A stretch of DNA of 52,445 bases from the NCBI GenBank assembly GCA_028688375.1, contig JAQTYG010000007.1, forward strand, positions 1-52,445, read 5' to 3'. The notes beneath the pieces are model-generated. The model worked only from the letters and a program-made list of their open reading frames with translations. It searched no databases and was not told the DNA's origin. How positions within the stretch are numbered: position 1 is the first letter of the stretch; every line of letters begins with the position of its first letter. Of this stretch, positions 1 to 7,605 are shown in pieces. The stretch comes from Patescibacteria group bacterium. Lineage in GTDB: Bacteria; Patescibacteriota; Patescibacteriia; Magasanikbacterales; GWA2-37-8. A program made the translations under genes and the position numbers.

Positions 1-1894
1 TCGGGCCTTCGTCTTTCTTTTCTTCAGTTTTTCCCGACGTCGAGTCGGGACCCCGACCTTCCGTCGGGGCTGTTTTCTTATTCTGTTCAGTTTGGTACAT
101 TTTCATCCCCACCGCCTGCGCCGACTTGGACAGCGCTTCACAAGCCTTTTTCATGGCCTCTACGTCATCCTTATCTTTTACTTCTTTCACCCACTTCAAA
201 CCTTCTTCCACATTTTTCTTTTCATCGGCGGTAATATCAATCTTTTTCTCTTCCACTTCTTTCATCATTTTTTCGGTGGTATAAACCATCGTATCGGCGA
301 TGTTTCTAGACTCAATCAATTCCTGTTTTTTCTTGTCTTCGGTGGCGTGCGTTTCCGCTTCTTTTTTCATTTTCTCCACTTCATCCTTGGACAAGCCGGA
401 GGACGCCTCAATGCGGATTGATTGTTCTTTGTTGGTGGCTTTGTCTTTCGCCTTCACGTTCAAAATGCCGTTGGCATCAATGTCAAAAGTCACTTCCACC
501 TGCGGGACGCCACGCGGAGCCGGCGGAATGCCGTCCAGCATAAACCGGCCGAGGGTTTTGTTGTCGCCGACCATCGGACGTTCGCCCTGCAGTACGTGAA
601 TCTCCACGCCCGGCTGATTGTCGGCCGCGGTGGAAAACACCTGCGTCTTGGAAGTCGGAATGGTAGTATTGCGCTCAATCAATTTGGTCATCACTCCGCC
701 CAGGGTCTCCAAGCCGAGCGACAATGGCGTCACATCCAAAAGCAAAATGTCTTTCACTTCGCCTTTAAGAATACCACCCTGCACGCCGGCGCCGATCGCC
801 ACCACTTCATCCGGATTGACGGTGATGTTCGGCTTCTTGCCGAAAAACTTTTCCACGGTGGATAAAACCAAAGGCATACGGGTCATACCGCCAACCAACA
901 CCACTTCGTTGATATCTTTGGTTTCCAATTTGGCGTCAGACAGAGCGTTGCGCACCGGGCCAAGAGTTTTCTCCACCAAATCACCGACCAATTCTTCCAG
1001 TTTGGCGCGGGTTAATTTCATTACCAAATGCTTCGGGCCGGATGAATCGGAAGTGATAAACGGCTGATTGATTTCTGATTCTTGCGCGGTGGACAATTCA
1101 ATCTTGGCTTTTTCCGCCGCTTCTTTGATGCGCTGAAGCGCCAGATTATCTTTGCTCAAATCAATCCCCTGGTCGCGTTTGAATTCATCCAAAATCCACT
1201 GAATCAAGACCTGGTCAAAATCATCACCGCCAAGATGGGTGTCGCCATTGGTGGAAAGCACCTGAACGTTATCCGGCGCCACTTCCAAAATGGAAATATC
1301 AAAAGTCCCGCCGCCTAAATCGTAAACGGCGATCTTCTGTTCGGTCTTTTTATCAAAGCCGTAAGCCAGAGCGGCCGCAGTCGGTTCATTGATGATGCGC
1401 AGCACGTTCAAACCGGCAATCACGCCGGCGTCTTTGGTCGCCTGGCGCTGGGAATCGTCAAAATACGCCGGCACGGTAATAACCGCGTCGGTAATTTTTT
1501 CACCCAGGCGCTCTTCCGCGTCTGATTTCATTTTGCCGAGAATCATGGCGGAAATTTCCTGCGGGCTGAACTCTTTTCCCTGAAGCACTACCTTAACACC
1601 TTCACCGGCCTGCACGATTTTGTACGGCATCAATTTCAAATCGCGTTGCACTTCGGCATCATTAAAATGACGGCCGATTAAACGCTTGATGGAATACAAA
1701 GTGTTTTCCGGGTTGGTGACGGCCTGGCGTTTGGCTAGTTGGCCGACCAGACGTTCACCGGATTTGGAGATGGCCACGATTGACGGCGTGGTCCGCGCTC
1801 CCTCTTTATTTTCCAACACCTTCGGCTGACCGCCTTCGATGATAGCCATGCAGGAATTGGTGGTACCGAGATCGATTCCTAATACTTTGCTCAT
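1..1894 (-). CDS. dnaK: Molecular chaperone DnaK (3' end runs off the window)
   Basis: Reverse-strand translation from ATG at 1894: [79 protein letters not shown]; no stop before position 1. Confidence 0.97.
   Translation of the reverse strand, partial: MSKVLGIDLGTTNSCMAIIEGGQPKVLENKEGARTTPSIVAISKSGERLVGQLAKRQAVTNPENTLYSIKRLIGRHFNDAEVQRDLKLMPYKIVQAGEGVKVVLQGKEFSPQEISAMILGKMKSDAEERLGEKITDAVITVPAYFDDSQRQATKDAGVIAGLNVLRIINEPTAAALAYGFDKKTEQKIAVYDLGGGTFDISILEVAPDNVQVLSTNGDTHLGGDDFDQVLIQWILDEFKRDQGIDLSKDNLALQRIKEAAEKAKIELSTAQESEINQPFITSDSSGPKHLVMKLTRAKLEELVGDLVEKTLGPVRNALSDAKLETKDINEVVLVGGMTRMPLVLSTVEKFFGKKPNITVNPDEVVAIGAGVQGGILKGEVKDILLLDVTPLSLGLETLGGVMTKLIERNTTIPTSKTQVFSTAADNQPGVEIHVLQGERPMVGDNKTLGRFMLDGIPPAPRGVPQVEVTFDIDANGILNVKAKDKATNKEQSIRIEASSGLSKDEVEKMKKEAETHATEDKKKQELIESRNIADTMVYTTEKMMKEVEEKKIDITADEKKNVEEGLKWVKEVKDKDDVEAMKKACEALSKSAQAVGMKMYQTEQNKKTAPTEGRGPDSTSGKTEEKKDEGP
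31..71. repeat. Palindromic repeat (CCCGAC...GTCGGGACCCCGACC...GTCGG) inside the dnaK C-terminal tail
   Basis: Same motif order as the intergenic copy at 30775-30842. Confidence 0.6.
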
Positions 1895-1921
1895 ATATAA
1901 AAAATAATTATTATATATTGA

Positions 1922-2467
1922 TTAAATCTTGTTAAAATCCTCCTGCGAAATTGACCAGTCAACTTTTTTTATTTCTGTAAACTGTTCCAAATTTTTCTCA
2001 ACGAATGGCTGCCAGGTGCAAAGATAGATTGAAACACCGGCCCAGCCGTCGGTCGGTTTAATATATGCAGTGCCGCTCGCCACTTTGATATAACCTACGG
2101 TATCAGCTAAATTAGGAGAAAAACCGGCTTCTATCGCGGCCCGCCTTATTGTTTCATTAATAAGAGCGCTTCGTGAAAAATTGCCGCCAAAATATCCGAA
2201 CGAAGATGTTACCATCTTGGTCAATGAATTTTTGTAACCCGCGCTATCCATGTCAGCTCCGTTGCAGTATTTCAGTTTATCGTCCGGGCCGTTTGGCGAC
2301 ACAAAATATGAAATGTTGACGTCAACCGAAGCATCGAGCTTGGCCGTCGCAACGGCTTTTTTTTGTTCCGCCGTCATACCGGAACTGTCTCTGGCGGTAT
2401 TAGCGCAGCCAAAACCGGTGAAAATTAAAACGCTTACGACCGCTACCGCAAGAAATATTTTTTGCAT
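1922..2467 (-). CDS. Putative lipoprotein of unknown function
   Basis: Signal peptide with lipobox-like LIFTGFGC at N-terminus; lies between grpE and dnaK. Confidence 0.75.
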   Translation of the reverse strand: MQKIFLAVAVVSVLIFTGFGCANTARDSSGMTAEQKKAVATAKLDASVDVNISYFVSPNGPDDKLKYCNGADMDSAGYKNSLTKMVTSSFGYFGGNFSRSALINETIRRAAIEAGFSPNLADTVGYIKVASGTAYIKPTDGWAGVSIYLCTWQPFVEKNLEQFTEIKKVDWSISQEDFNKI

Positions 2468-2478
2468 ATAAATTAAAT

Positions 2479-3363
2479 TTATTTTGCAACGATAACTTTA
2501 GCCGCTTTAATCACCCGGCCACCCATGGTATAGCCGCCGGAAATCTCTCTAATTATTTCATCTTCCTCGGCGTTATCGGACGGCTCGTGGCCGACCGCTT
2601 CGTGCAATTCCGGATTAAACTTTTCACCCACGGTTTTTATTTCTTCCACGCCGTGATTTTTTAAAATATCGGCAAATTGTTTGAGGACATGTTTTACTCC
2701 ATCCATCCAAGCGTCTGGATTCCCGCCTTCGCGGGAATGACAAGTAACGGCCGTTTTCAAGTGTTCATACACCGGAATAAACTCCTCCAAAATCTGCTGT
2801 TCGCTCATTTGCGCCCACTCGGCCCGGCGCGTAGCGGTTTCTTTTTGTAAATTTTGATAATCAGCCAGCGCTCTGTGCCAATTAGTTTTGTATTCTTCCG
2901 CCGTACCGCCGTTATTCTTTTCAAAATGTTTAATGAAATTATTCAGCGTCGTGCCGGTAAACGGGTCAATTTTATATTTCTTATCCGCCAAAACTTCTTT
3001 CGGATCCACCCAAACCCATTCACTCATCTCATCGCTGGCCTTTAATTCTCCACCGCACATGTGCGCGGCAAAATCCAAGAAAATAAAATGGGCCTGGCGG
3101 TGAAAAAACTTCGGCGCAATGGCTTCCTGAAAACCAAGATACTCCACCCGGTCAACCTCTAAACCGGTCTCTTCCATCACTTCACGCTTGTTGGCATCCT
3201 CGCAGGTTTCGCCCAGCTCCACGTGTCCGCCGGGAATATGCCAGCGCTCGCCCCACTTGGGCGAACGAACCAACAGTACCTGGCCCTCGTCGTTGTAAAT
3301 CAACGTGCCGACAGTCGGCTCGGGATAGGTTTGCTTCCATTCAGGATTATATTCAGCCGGCAT
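2479..3363 (-). CDS. grpE: NUDIX hydrolase-GrpE fusion protein
   Basis: N-term NUDIX box GGHVELGETCEDANKREVMEETGLE; C-term GrpE-like YQNLQKETATRRAEW...FNPELHEAVGHEP...GYTMGGRVIKAAKVIVAK; between hrcA and dnaK. Confidence 0.88.
   Translation of the reverse strand: MPAEYNPEWKQTYPEPTVGTLIYNDEGQVLLVRSPKWGERWHIPGGHVELGETCEDANKREVMEETGLEVDRVEYLGFQEAIAPKFFHRQAHFIFLDFAAHMCGGELKASDEMSEWVWVDPKEVLADKKYKIDPFTGTTLNNFIKHFEKNNGGTAEEYKTNWHRALADYQNLQKETATRRAEWAQMSEQQILEEFIPVYEHLKTAVTCHSREGGNPDAWMDGVKHVLKQFADILKNHGVEEIKTVGEKFNPELHEAVGHEPSDNAEEDEIIREISGGYTMGGRVIKAAKVIVAK
2717..2741. repeat. Palindromic repeat GGATTCCCGCCTTCGCGGGAATGAC inside grpE
   Basis: Translates in frame as CHSREGGNP; other copies at 32566, 43053 and 43288. 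Confidence 0.9.
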
Positions 3364-3367
3364 AAAA

Positions 3368-4054
3368 TTACATTAATTCTTTAACGCGGTTCATTAACGC
3401 GTAGTTGCGGGAATAATCCATGCGCATCGGCCCGATCATTACCAGCAGACTGCCCTCGTCGCGATTGAACGCCAGCGCGGCCAGCATATTGCCGAAATCG
3501 TGTTCTTTGCCCAATAAAAATTTCGGCATATCATAAAACCCATCGTCTTCAAAAAACTGATTTAAACACTGGTCGCAGTGATCCAAAATTTGCGACAGGT
3601 CAGCCACCAGCTCCAAAGCGCGGAACTCGGGTTTGGCGAACAAATTGGACAGGCCGGCGAAATATACTTTATTCGGAGACGGCGCAAAAAAAACCGTTTC
3701 TCCCGAGAGCTCCGCCAGCGTTCTGGCCAAATGTTTGTATTGAAGCTCCGGATCGGTCGCCTCTTTCAAACTCATACCGAGAACATCGTTGTCTTTTTTA
3801 GAAATTTTAGCTTTGGCCAAATCCAAATTTTTCAAATAAAACCGATAACCCTTTTCCGTCGGCACTCGGCCGGCGCTGGTATGCGGATGCGTCAGATAGC
3901 CTTCTTCCTCCAAGGCGCGCAAATCGTTGCGGATGGTCGCCTCGCTCCAATCCAAGCCCGCTTCGGAAATTAAAAACCGAGAACCGATGGGTTCGGCCGT
4001 GGTGATGTGACTTTCAATCACTAAATTTAGAAGTTGTTTTTGACGTTCGTTCAT
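3368..4054 (-). CDS. hrcA: Heat-inducible transcription repressor HrcA (short form)
   Basis: N-term winged helix (TTAEPIGSRFL...ATIRNDLRALEEEGYLTHPHTSAGRVPTEKGYRFYL); C-term GPMRMDYSRNYALM; CIRCE directly upstream. Confidence 0.9.
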   Translation of the reverse strand: MNERQKQLLNLVIESHITTAEPIGSRFLISEAGLDWSEATIRNDLRALEEEGYLTHPHTSAGRVPTEKGYRFYLKNLDLAKAKISKKDNDVLGMSLKEATDPELQYKHLARTLAELSGETVFFAPSPNKVYFAGLSNLFAKPEFRALELVADLSQILDHCDQCLNQFFEDDGFYDMPKFLLGKEHDFGNMLAALAFNRDEGSLLVMIGPMRMDYSRNYALMNRVKELM

Positions 4055-4064
4055 ACCCTGTATT

Positions 4065-4091
4065 TTATCACTCTACTGCTTTGAGTGATAA
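4065..4091. promoter_or_regulatory. CIRCE operator TTATCACTC-N9-GAGTGATAA
   Basis: Perfect 9-9-9 inverted repeat just upstream of hrcA, overlapping the -10. Confidence 0.9.
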
Positions 4092-4118
4092 TATACCAGA
4101 GCTTATCCACAGTGTCAA
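4090..4118 (-). promoter_or_regulatory. Sigma70-type promoter of the hrcA operon (TTGACA-N17-TATATT)
   Basis: Minus strand TTGACActgtggataagctctggTATATT. Confidence 0.85.
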
Positions 4119-4159
4119 CCCCTCACTCAGCCCCGCATTTTGCGGGGCTGAGTGAGGGG
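4119..4159. repeat. Perfect 19-bp-arm hairpin CCCCTCACTCAGCCCCGCA/TGCGGGGCTGAGTGAGGGG
   Basis: Outer CCCCTCACT/AGTGAGGGG shared with repeats at 11883, 24842 and 25476. Confidence 0.85.
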
Positions 4160-4184
4160 CCGGGACCCCTTCATGGAAACAATC

Positions 4185-4206
4185 AAAAACCCCCATTTCT
4201 GGGGGT
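4185..4206 (-). terminator. Rho-independent terminator after the SPFH gene
   Basis: Minus strand GACCCCCagaaatGGGGGTTTTTG. Confidence 0.8.
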
Positions 4207-4227
4207 CTTTATTTTATTTCTTCTTCG

Positions 4228-4809
4228 TTATTCCTTATTACCGCTGATTATCTGTATTTCGCTTAACAGCACGTTTTCCACATAAATACCGCGCGGGTAA
4301 AAAATGCTTTCCAATTCATGTTTCAGTTGTTCCTCCACTTCATCGCGCCGAGCGCCGATAATATCTTGATAATTAAAGCGGGAGAACACCATGCGCACGC
4401 GGCTGCGAATGGTCGGCCGAACAATTTTTTCCACAAAATCTTCGCCGATGGTTTGCCAAATTGACGGTACCTGATGGACGTCTAAACGAAGCAAAATCGT
4501 CCCCTCCACGCCCACGCGCTTGTTGTCCAAAGTAATAGCGGCAATCGGAATATCGCCCAAGGCGCGCGCCAGTTCCACGTTAAATTGTCGGTTGACACTG
4601 TACTCCAATGTTTGAGTGTTGAACAATTTGGCTTTCTGCCAAAAAGGAATTTTTAAATGTAAGCCCGGAGTTAATACTTTTTTCAAAACACCGCGGCCCA
4701 TATCATAAACGCAAGCCACATAACCGGGCGGCACGTGAATAAAAAAGCCCTTGAGGACGTCCTCGACCACGAATGAATACATTAATTTGTCCAGTGAATC
4801 TCCAGCCAT
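4228..4809 (-). CDS. SPFH/Band 7 domain protein
   Basis: VPPGYVACVYDMGRGVLKKVLTPGLHLKIPF...; prohibitin-like pattern. Confidence 0.8.
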   Translation of the reverse strand: MAGDSLDKLMYSFVVEDVLKGFFIHVPPGYVACVYDMGRGVLKKVLTPGLHLKIPFWQKAKLFNTQTLEYSVNRQFNVELARALGDIPIAAITLDNKRVGVEGTILLRLDVHQVPSIWQTIGEDFVEKIVRPTIRSRVRMVFSRFNYQDIIGARRDEVEEQLKHELESIFYPRGIYVENVLLSEIQIISGNKE

Positions 4810-4810
4810 A

Positions 4811-5530
4811 TTAAGGGTGTTTTACCGCATTTTCCGGCTCTTTGGGAGCGGGAAAAATAATCCATCTGATGAAGGCCAATGTATCAGAAAAGACCATACT
4901 TGTCAAGATGAAGAGAGACTTGGCCATCGGCAAAATCCAGAGGGCGACAAAAACAAAAAGCGGAAATAAAACGAGAAAAATCGCCTCGGATTTTTCCCAT
5001 TTTTTGTCGGTGAATTTTTCCAAAAAAATAGAGACGAGGAGATAAGCGGCGCAAATACCGGCCCACAACGCGTCGTGATATACCCCGATGTTGTGCCCGA
5101 AGAAAATATTATTTATCGCGCCCGGGAAACTGACGGTGCCATAAAGCACTTTGACCAGTCGTTCGCCGAAAATACCGCTAATGAAAACTTGATACAACAA
5201 AATTAAAACCAGAAGCTGGATGCCCAGCACCGTGACTTTGGCCCAAGGAGAAATCCGGTTGGCGCGCATAATGCGCCGATATTCCTCGTTCTGCGCCACC
5301 CGATCATTTTTGAACGACTCCGCGGTTTTTTGCGCCTCTTGTTCAATCTTTTTTTGTCGCGCGCTATCGCGCTGAGCGATTAAGGATAACGGTAAAAGAA
5401 CCAAACGTAAACAAACGGTCAAAATGATCACCGCCCAGCCCATGTTCTGTCCGGCTAAACTGTTGTAGATCCAAACCAGCGCGTTTAAAAGCGGCTGATA
5501 CAGGAAACTAAACCAAAAGACGGCTAGCAT
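4811..5530 (-). CDS. yidC: Membrane insertase YidC/Oxa1 family (short form)
   Basis: FLYQPLLNALVWIYNSLAGQNMGWAVIILTVCLRLVLLPLSLIAQRDSARQKKIEQ. Confidence 0.9.
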   Translation of the reverse strand: MLAVFWFSFLYQPLLNALVWIYNSLAGQNMGWAVIILTVCLRLVLLPLSLIAQRDSARQKKIEQEAQKTAESFKNDRVAQNEEYRRIMRANRISPWAKVTVLGIQLLVLILLYQVFISGIFGERLVKVLYGTVSFPGAINNIFFGHNIGVYHDALWAGICAAYLLVSIFLEKFTDKKWEKSEAIFLVLFPLFVFVALWILPMAKSLFILTSMVFSDTLAFIRWIIFPAPKEPENAVKHP

Positions 5531-5536
5531 AATTTT

Positions 5537-6301
5537 TTATTTTTCGTAAAGTTCAACACTCAAAATTTTAACCGGCGTAACCGGGCTGGAACTTTCTCCG
5601 GAAGCGCCCGCCGTGACCGGCGCTTGAGCGATTTTGTCCACCACTTCCAATCCTTGAATCACGTACCCGAAAATAACGTAATTTTTCGGCAAGGCGTAAT
5701 CTTGGTGCATGATAAAAAATTGGCTACCGTTGGTGTTCGGGCCGGAATTGGCCATGGCCATGGTACCGCGGGTGTATTCCCCGTCAAACGGTTCATCGGC
5801 AAACTGGTAACCCGGACCGCCGGTACCGTTGCCCAATGGGTCTCCGCCTTGAATCATAAAACCTTTTATCACCCGATGAAAAATCGTATTATCATAAAAC
5901 TTCTTAGCCGCCAAAGTGATGAAATTATTAACCGTAATCGGAGTCTTGTCGGCGGTAAATTCCACGGTCATATCGCCGGCGTCGGTTTTAAGCACGGCGT
6001 AATATTTTTTTGTTTTATCGATTACCATAGTTTGCGTGTTATTAGTTGCCCCGGCGGTTAAATCGTCGGCGGCGGATTTTTGTTGCAATACCGGCGAAGC
6101 CTCGCCCGGTTTGGCGATGCCGTTAGCGACTTCATCCAAACGGCCTTCCAGTACTTTTTGGCTGTCGGAAAAATCGGCGGATACCTCGTCGCTGGTGGCC
6201 GGCACACCCGGGGTTTGGTAATCCCCGCTAAACAAGCTACAACCGGAAAAAAACAGCAAAGCCGTAAACAATAACAATGCTCTAAAATAGCGCATAGTCA
6301 C
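5537..6301 (-). CDS. Cyclophilin-type peptidyl-prolyl isomerase lipoprotein
   Basis: Lipobox LFFSGCSLF; FHRVIKGFMIQGGDPLGNGTGGPGYQFADE; NSGPNTNGSQFFI. Confidence 0.92.
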   Translation of the reverse strand: MTMRYFRALLLFTALLFFSGCSLFSGDYQTPGVPATSDEVSADFSDSQKVLEGRLDEVANGIAKPGEASPVLQQKSAADDLTAGATNNTQTMVIDKTKKYYAVLKTDAGDMTVEFTADKTPITVNNFITLAAKKFYDNTIFHRVIKGFMIQGGDPLGNGTGGPGYQFADEPFDGEYTRGTMAMANSGPNTNGSQFFIMHQDYALPKNYVIFGYVIQGLEVVDKIAQAPVTAGASGESSSPVTPVKILSVELYEK

Positions 6302-6360
6302 TAAAAAATACGTAAATTAGGTTCGCTTATCTAATATAATAGCTTAAATAAGCAAAAAAG

Positions 6361-6396
6361 AAAAGCCCGGTAGAATGCCTTCGGCCTCTACCGGGG
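6361..6396 (-). terminator. Terminator of the 133-aa solitary gene
   Basis: Minus strand CCCCGGTAGAggccgaaggcatTCTACCGGGctttt. Confidence 0.75.
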
Positions 6397-6461
6397 AAAC
6401 CCGGCAAAGTACCGTTAGAGATTCTACCGGGGTTGCTAACCGCCCGTTTTTCTGCATGCGC

Positions 6462-6863
6462 TCACACCATTCCCTTCCTTCTCAGCCTCTGGCTGACGCC
6501 GCGTTTGCTCTCGTGGACGCATCGGTCATGACCTCCGGCCCAGCGGTCGCGCACCCTTTTGGGCAACGGCAGATGGCGCCTGGTGGCGCGGAGCTGTTTG
6601 AGAGCATCGATCACTTCTCCGGCGGGGATCCAGCCTTCAACGATGAAGGCCGCGAGTTCTCCCCAGAGCTCCGACAAAACATCCGAATGGACCGAGAGCG
6701 ACGGAGCTTTAGGGTGGGACGAGGCCCGAGCCAGGAGCTCGCGCAGCACCCCCCTGGCGCTGGTCTCGTCAAGCAGATGGTTGCGGATGTCGTCCCTGAC
6801 CGCAAACCACCAAGCATGAGGACTGCCCAGAACACTAACCGAGATACCCACAAACGTCGCCAT
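6462..6863 (-). CDS. Solitary small protein of unknown function (133 aa)
   Basis: AAGGAGG SD before ATG; G+C-rich codons; own upstream promoter-like sequence and downstream terminator. Confidence 0.65.
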   Translation of the reverse strand: MATFVGISVSVLGSPHAWWFAVRDDIRNHLLDETSARGVLRELLARASSHPKAPSLSVHSDVLSELWGELAAFIVEGWIPAGEVIDALKQLRATRRHLPLPKRVRDRWAGGHDRCVHESKRGVSQRLRRKGMV

Positions 6864-7010
6864 TTTTTGCCTCCTTTCTGGCGGACGGTTAAACGCCTGA
6901 CGCGCAGAATTACGCGTTTCGGCGCGAGAAAAAGAACCACCTATAATTTACCACTTTTTTGACCTGGTTGAAAGATTAAAACAAAAAATTCCTTTTTAGG
7001 GAATTTTTAC

Positions 7011-7029
7011 GCGGAGAGAGAGGGATTCG
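7011..7029 (-). pseudogene. tRNA-Ser 3'-end remnant
   Basis: gcggagagagagggattcg identical to the 3' end of the intact tRNA-Ser at 7178-7196. Confidence 0.7.
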
Positions 7030-7128
7030 CGTCCTGGGTGCCCGAAAATATGCCACTGGCATATTTTCGTCATCTCGGCTTCGCCCTACGGGCTCGCCTC
7101 ATTCGCACCCTTCGAATCCCTCTCTTTC
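7030..7128. repeat. Long hairpin element continuing the tRNA-Ser 3' remnant into an inverted copy
   Basis: gagagagggattcg (7016-7029) versus cgaatccctctcttt (7113-7127); inner CGAAAATATGCCactGGCATATTTTCG. Confidence 0.7.
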
Positions 7129-7137
7129 TACACAACC

Positions 7138-7175
7138 GTTAACAAAGCACCGCCTTAAGGCGGTGCTTTGTTAAC
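7138..7175. repeat. Perfect 38-bp palindrome gttaacaaagcaccgccttaaggcggtgctttgttaac
   Basis: Direct reading; could act as a terminator downstream of tRNA-Ser. Confidence 0.9.
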
Positions 7176-7178
7176 GAG

Positions 7179-7263
7179 CGGAGAGAGAGGGATTCGAACC
7201 CTCGATACCTTGCGGTATACATGCTTTCCAAGCATGCGCCATCGACCACTAGGCGACCTCTCC
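7179..7263 (-). tRNA. tRNA-Ser(GGA), intact
   Basis: GGAGAGG/TCTCTCC acceptor; anticodon loop cttGGAaag; T-arm GAGGGTTCGAATCCCTC; long variable arm. Confidence 0.93.
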
Positions 7264-7509
7264 TGGTATATTTTGTAACAAAAATTTTATTCTTTCCCTA
7301 CCTTTTCCTGATTTTAAAAATAGTTCTTCTCGTTTTGCATCTTCTTCTGACAGAAACGCTTCATAATAGATTAATTTCCAGGGTATACCTCTGGCGGTAA
7401 AAGGAGACCTCTTGCTATTGTGGTAACTCATCCTTTGTTTTAAATCAGTAGAATATCCGATGTATTTTTTATCTAACTTTTCGCTATAAATAATATAAAC
7501 GTAATACAT
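7249..7509 (-). CDS. Small GIY-YIG endonuclease-fold protein; 3' end overlaps tRNA-Ser
   Basis: MYYVYIIYSEKLDKKYIGYSTDLKQRMSYHNS...KLIYYEAFLSEEDAKREELFLKSGKGR; last codons CCA GGA GAG GTC GCC TAG lie in the tRNA 5' end. Confidence 0.85.
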   Translation of the reverse strand: MYYVYIIYSEKLDKKYIGYSTDLKQRMSYHNSKRSPFTARGIPWKLIYYEAFLSEEDAKREELFLKSGKGRERIKFLLQNIPGEVA

Positions 7510-7517
7510 ATTAATAA

Positions 7518-7605
7518 GCGCCATCGACCACCCCGCCCTCAGCCCAAGGCTGATGGGCCTTGGGCCCAAAGGCGGGTTCGCCTAGGGCGAATAGGCGACC
7601 TCTCC
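7518..7605 (-). pseudogene. tRNA-Ser 5'-half remnant with ~60-bp palindromic insertion in the D-loop
   Basis: GGAGAGGTCGCCTA-[insert]-TGGTCGATGGCGC matches intact tRNA GGAGAGGTCGCCTAGTGGTCGATGGCGC. Confidence 0.85.

Noticed and set aside
92-1583. Several plus-strand ORFs (92-421, 300-599, 422-865, 618-1067, 1082-1318)
   Set aside because: All antisense to dnaK, which is unambiguous on the minus strand
6375-6962. Plus-strand 195-aa ORF and overlapping ORFs
   Set aside because: Antisense to the 133-aa minus gene, which has a proper SD, promoter-like region and terminator; weak composition for coding on plus
7138-7175. Palindrome as a transposon end or protelomerase site
   Set aside because: No transposase or telomere resolvase gene nearby; simplest reading is a hairpin terminator behind tRNA-Ser
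7264-7517. Second group I intron in the tRNA-Ser 5' half
   Set aside because: No AAGAUAUAGUCC/GAGACUA-type core found in the segment; it is filled by the GIY-YIG ORF
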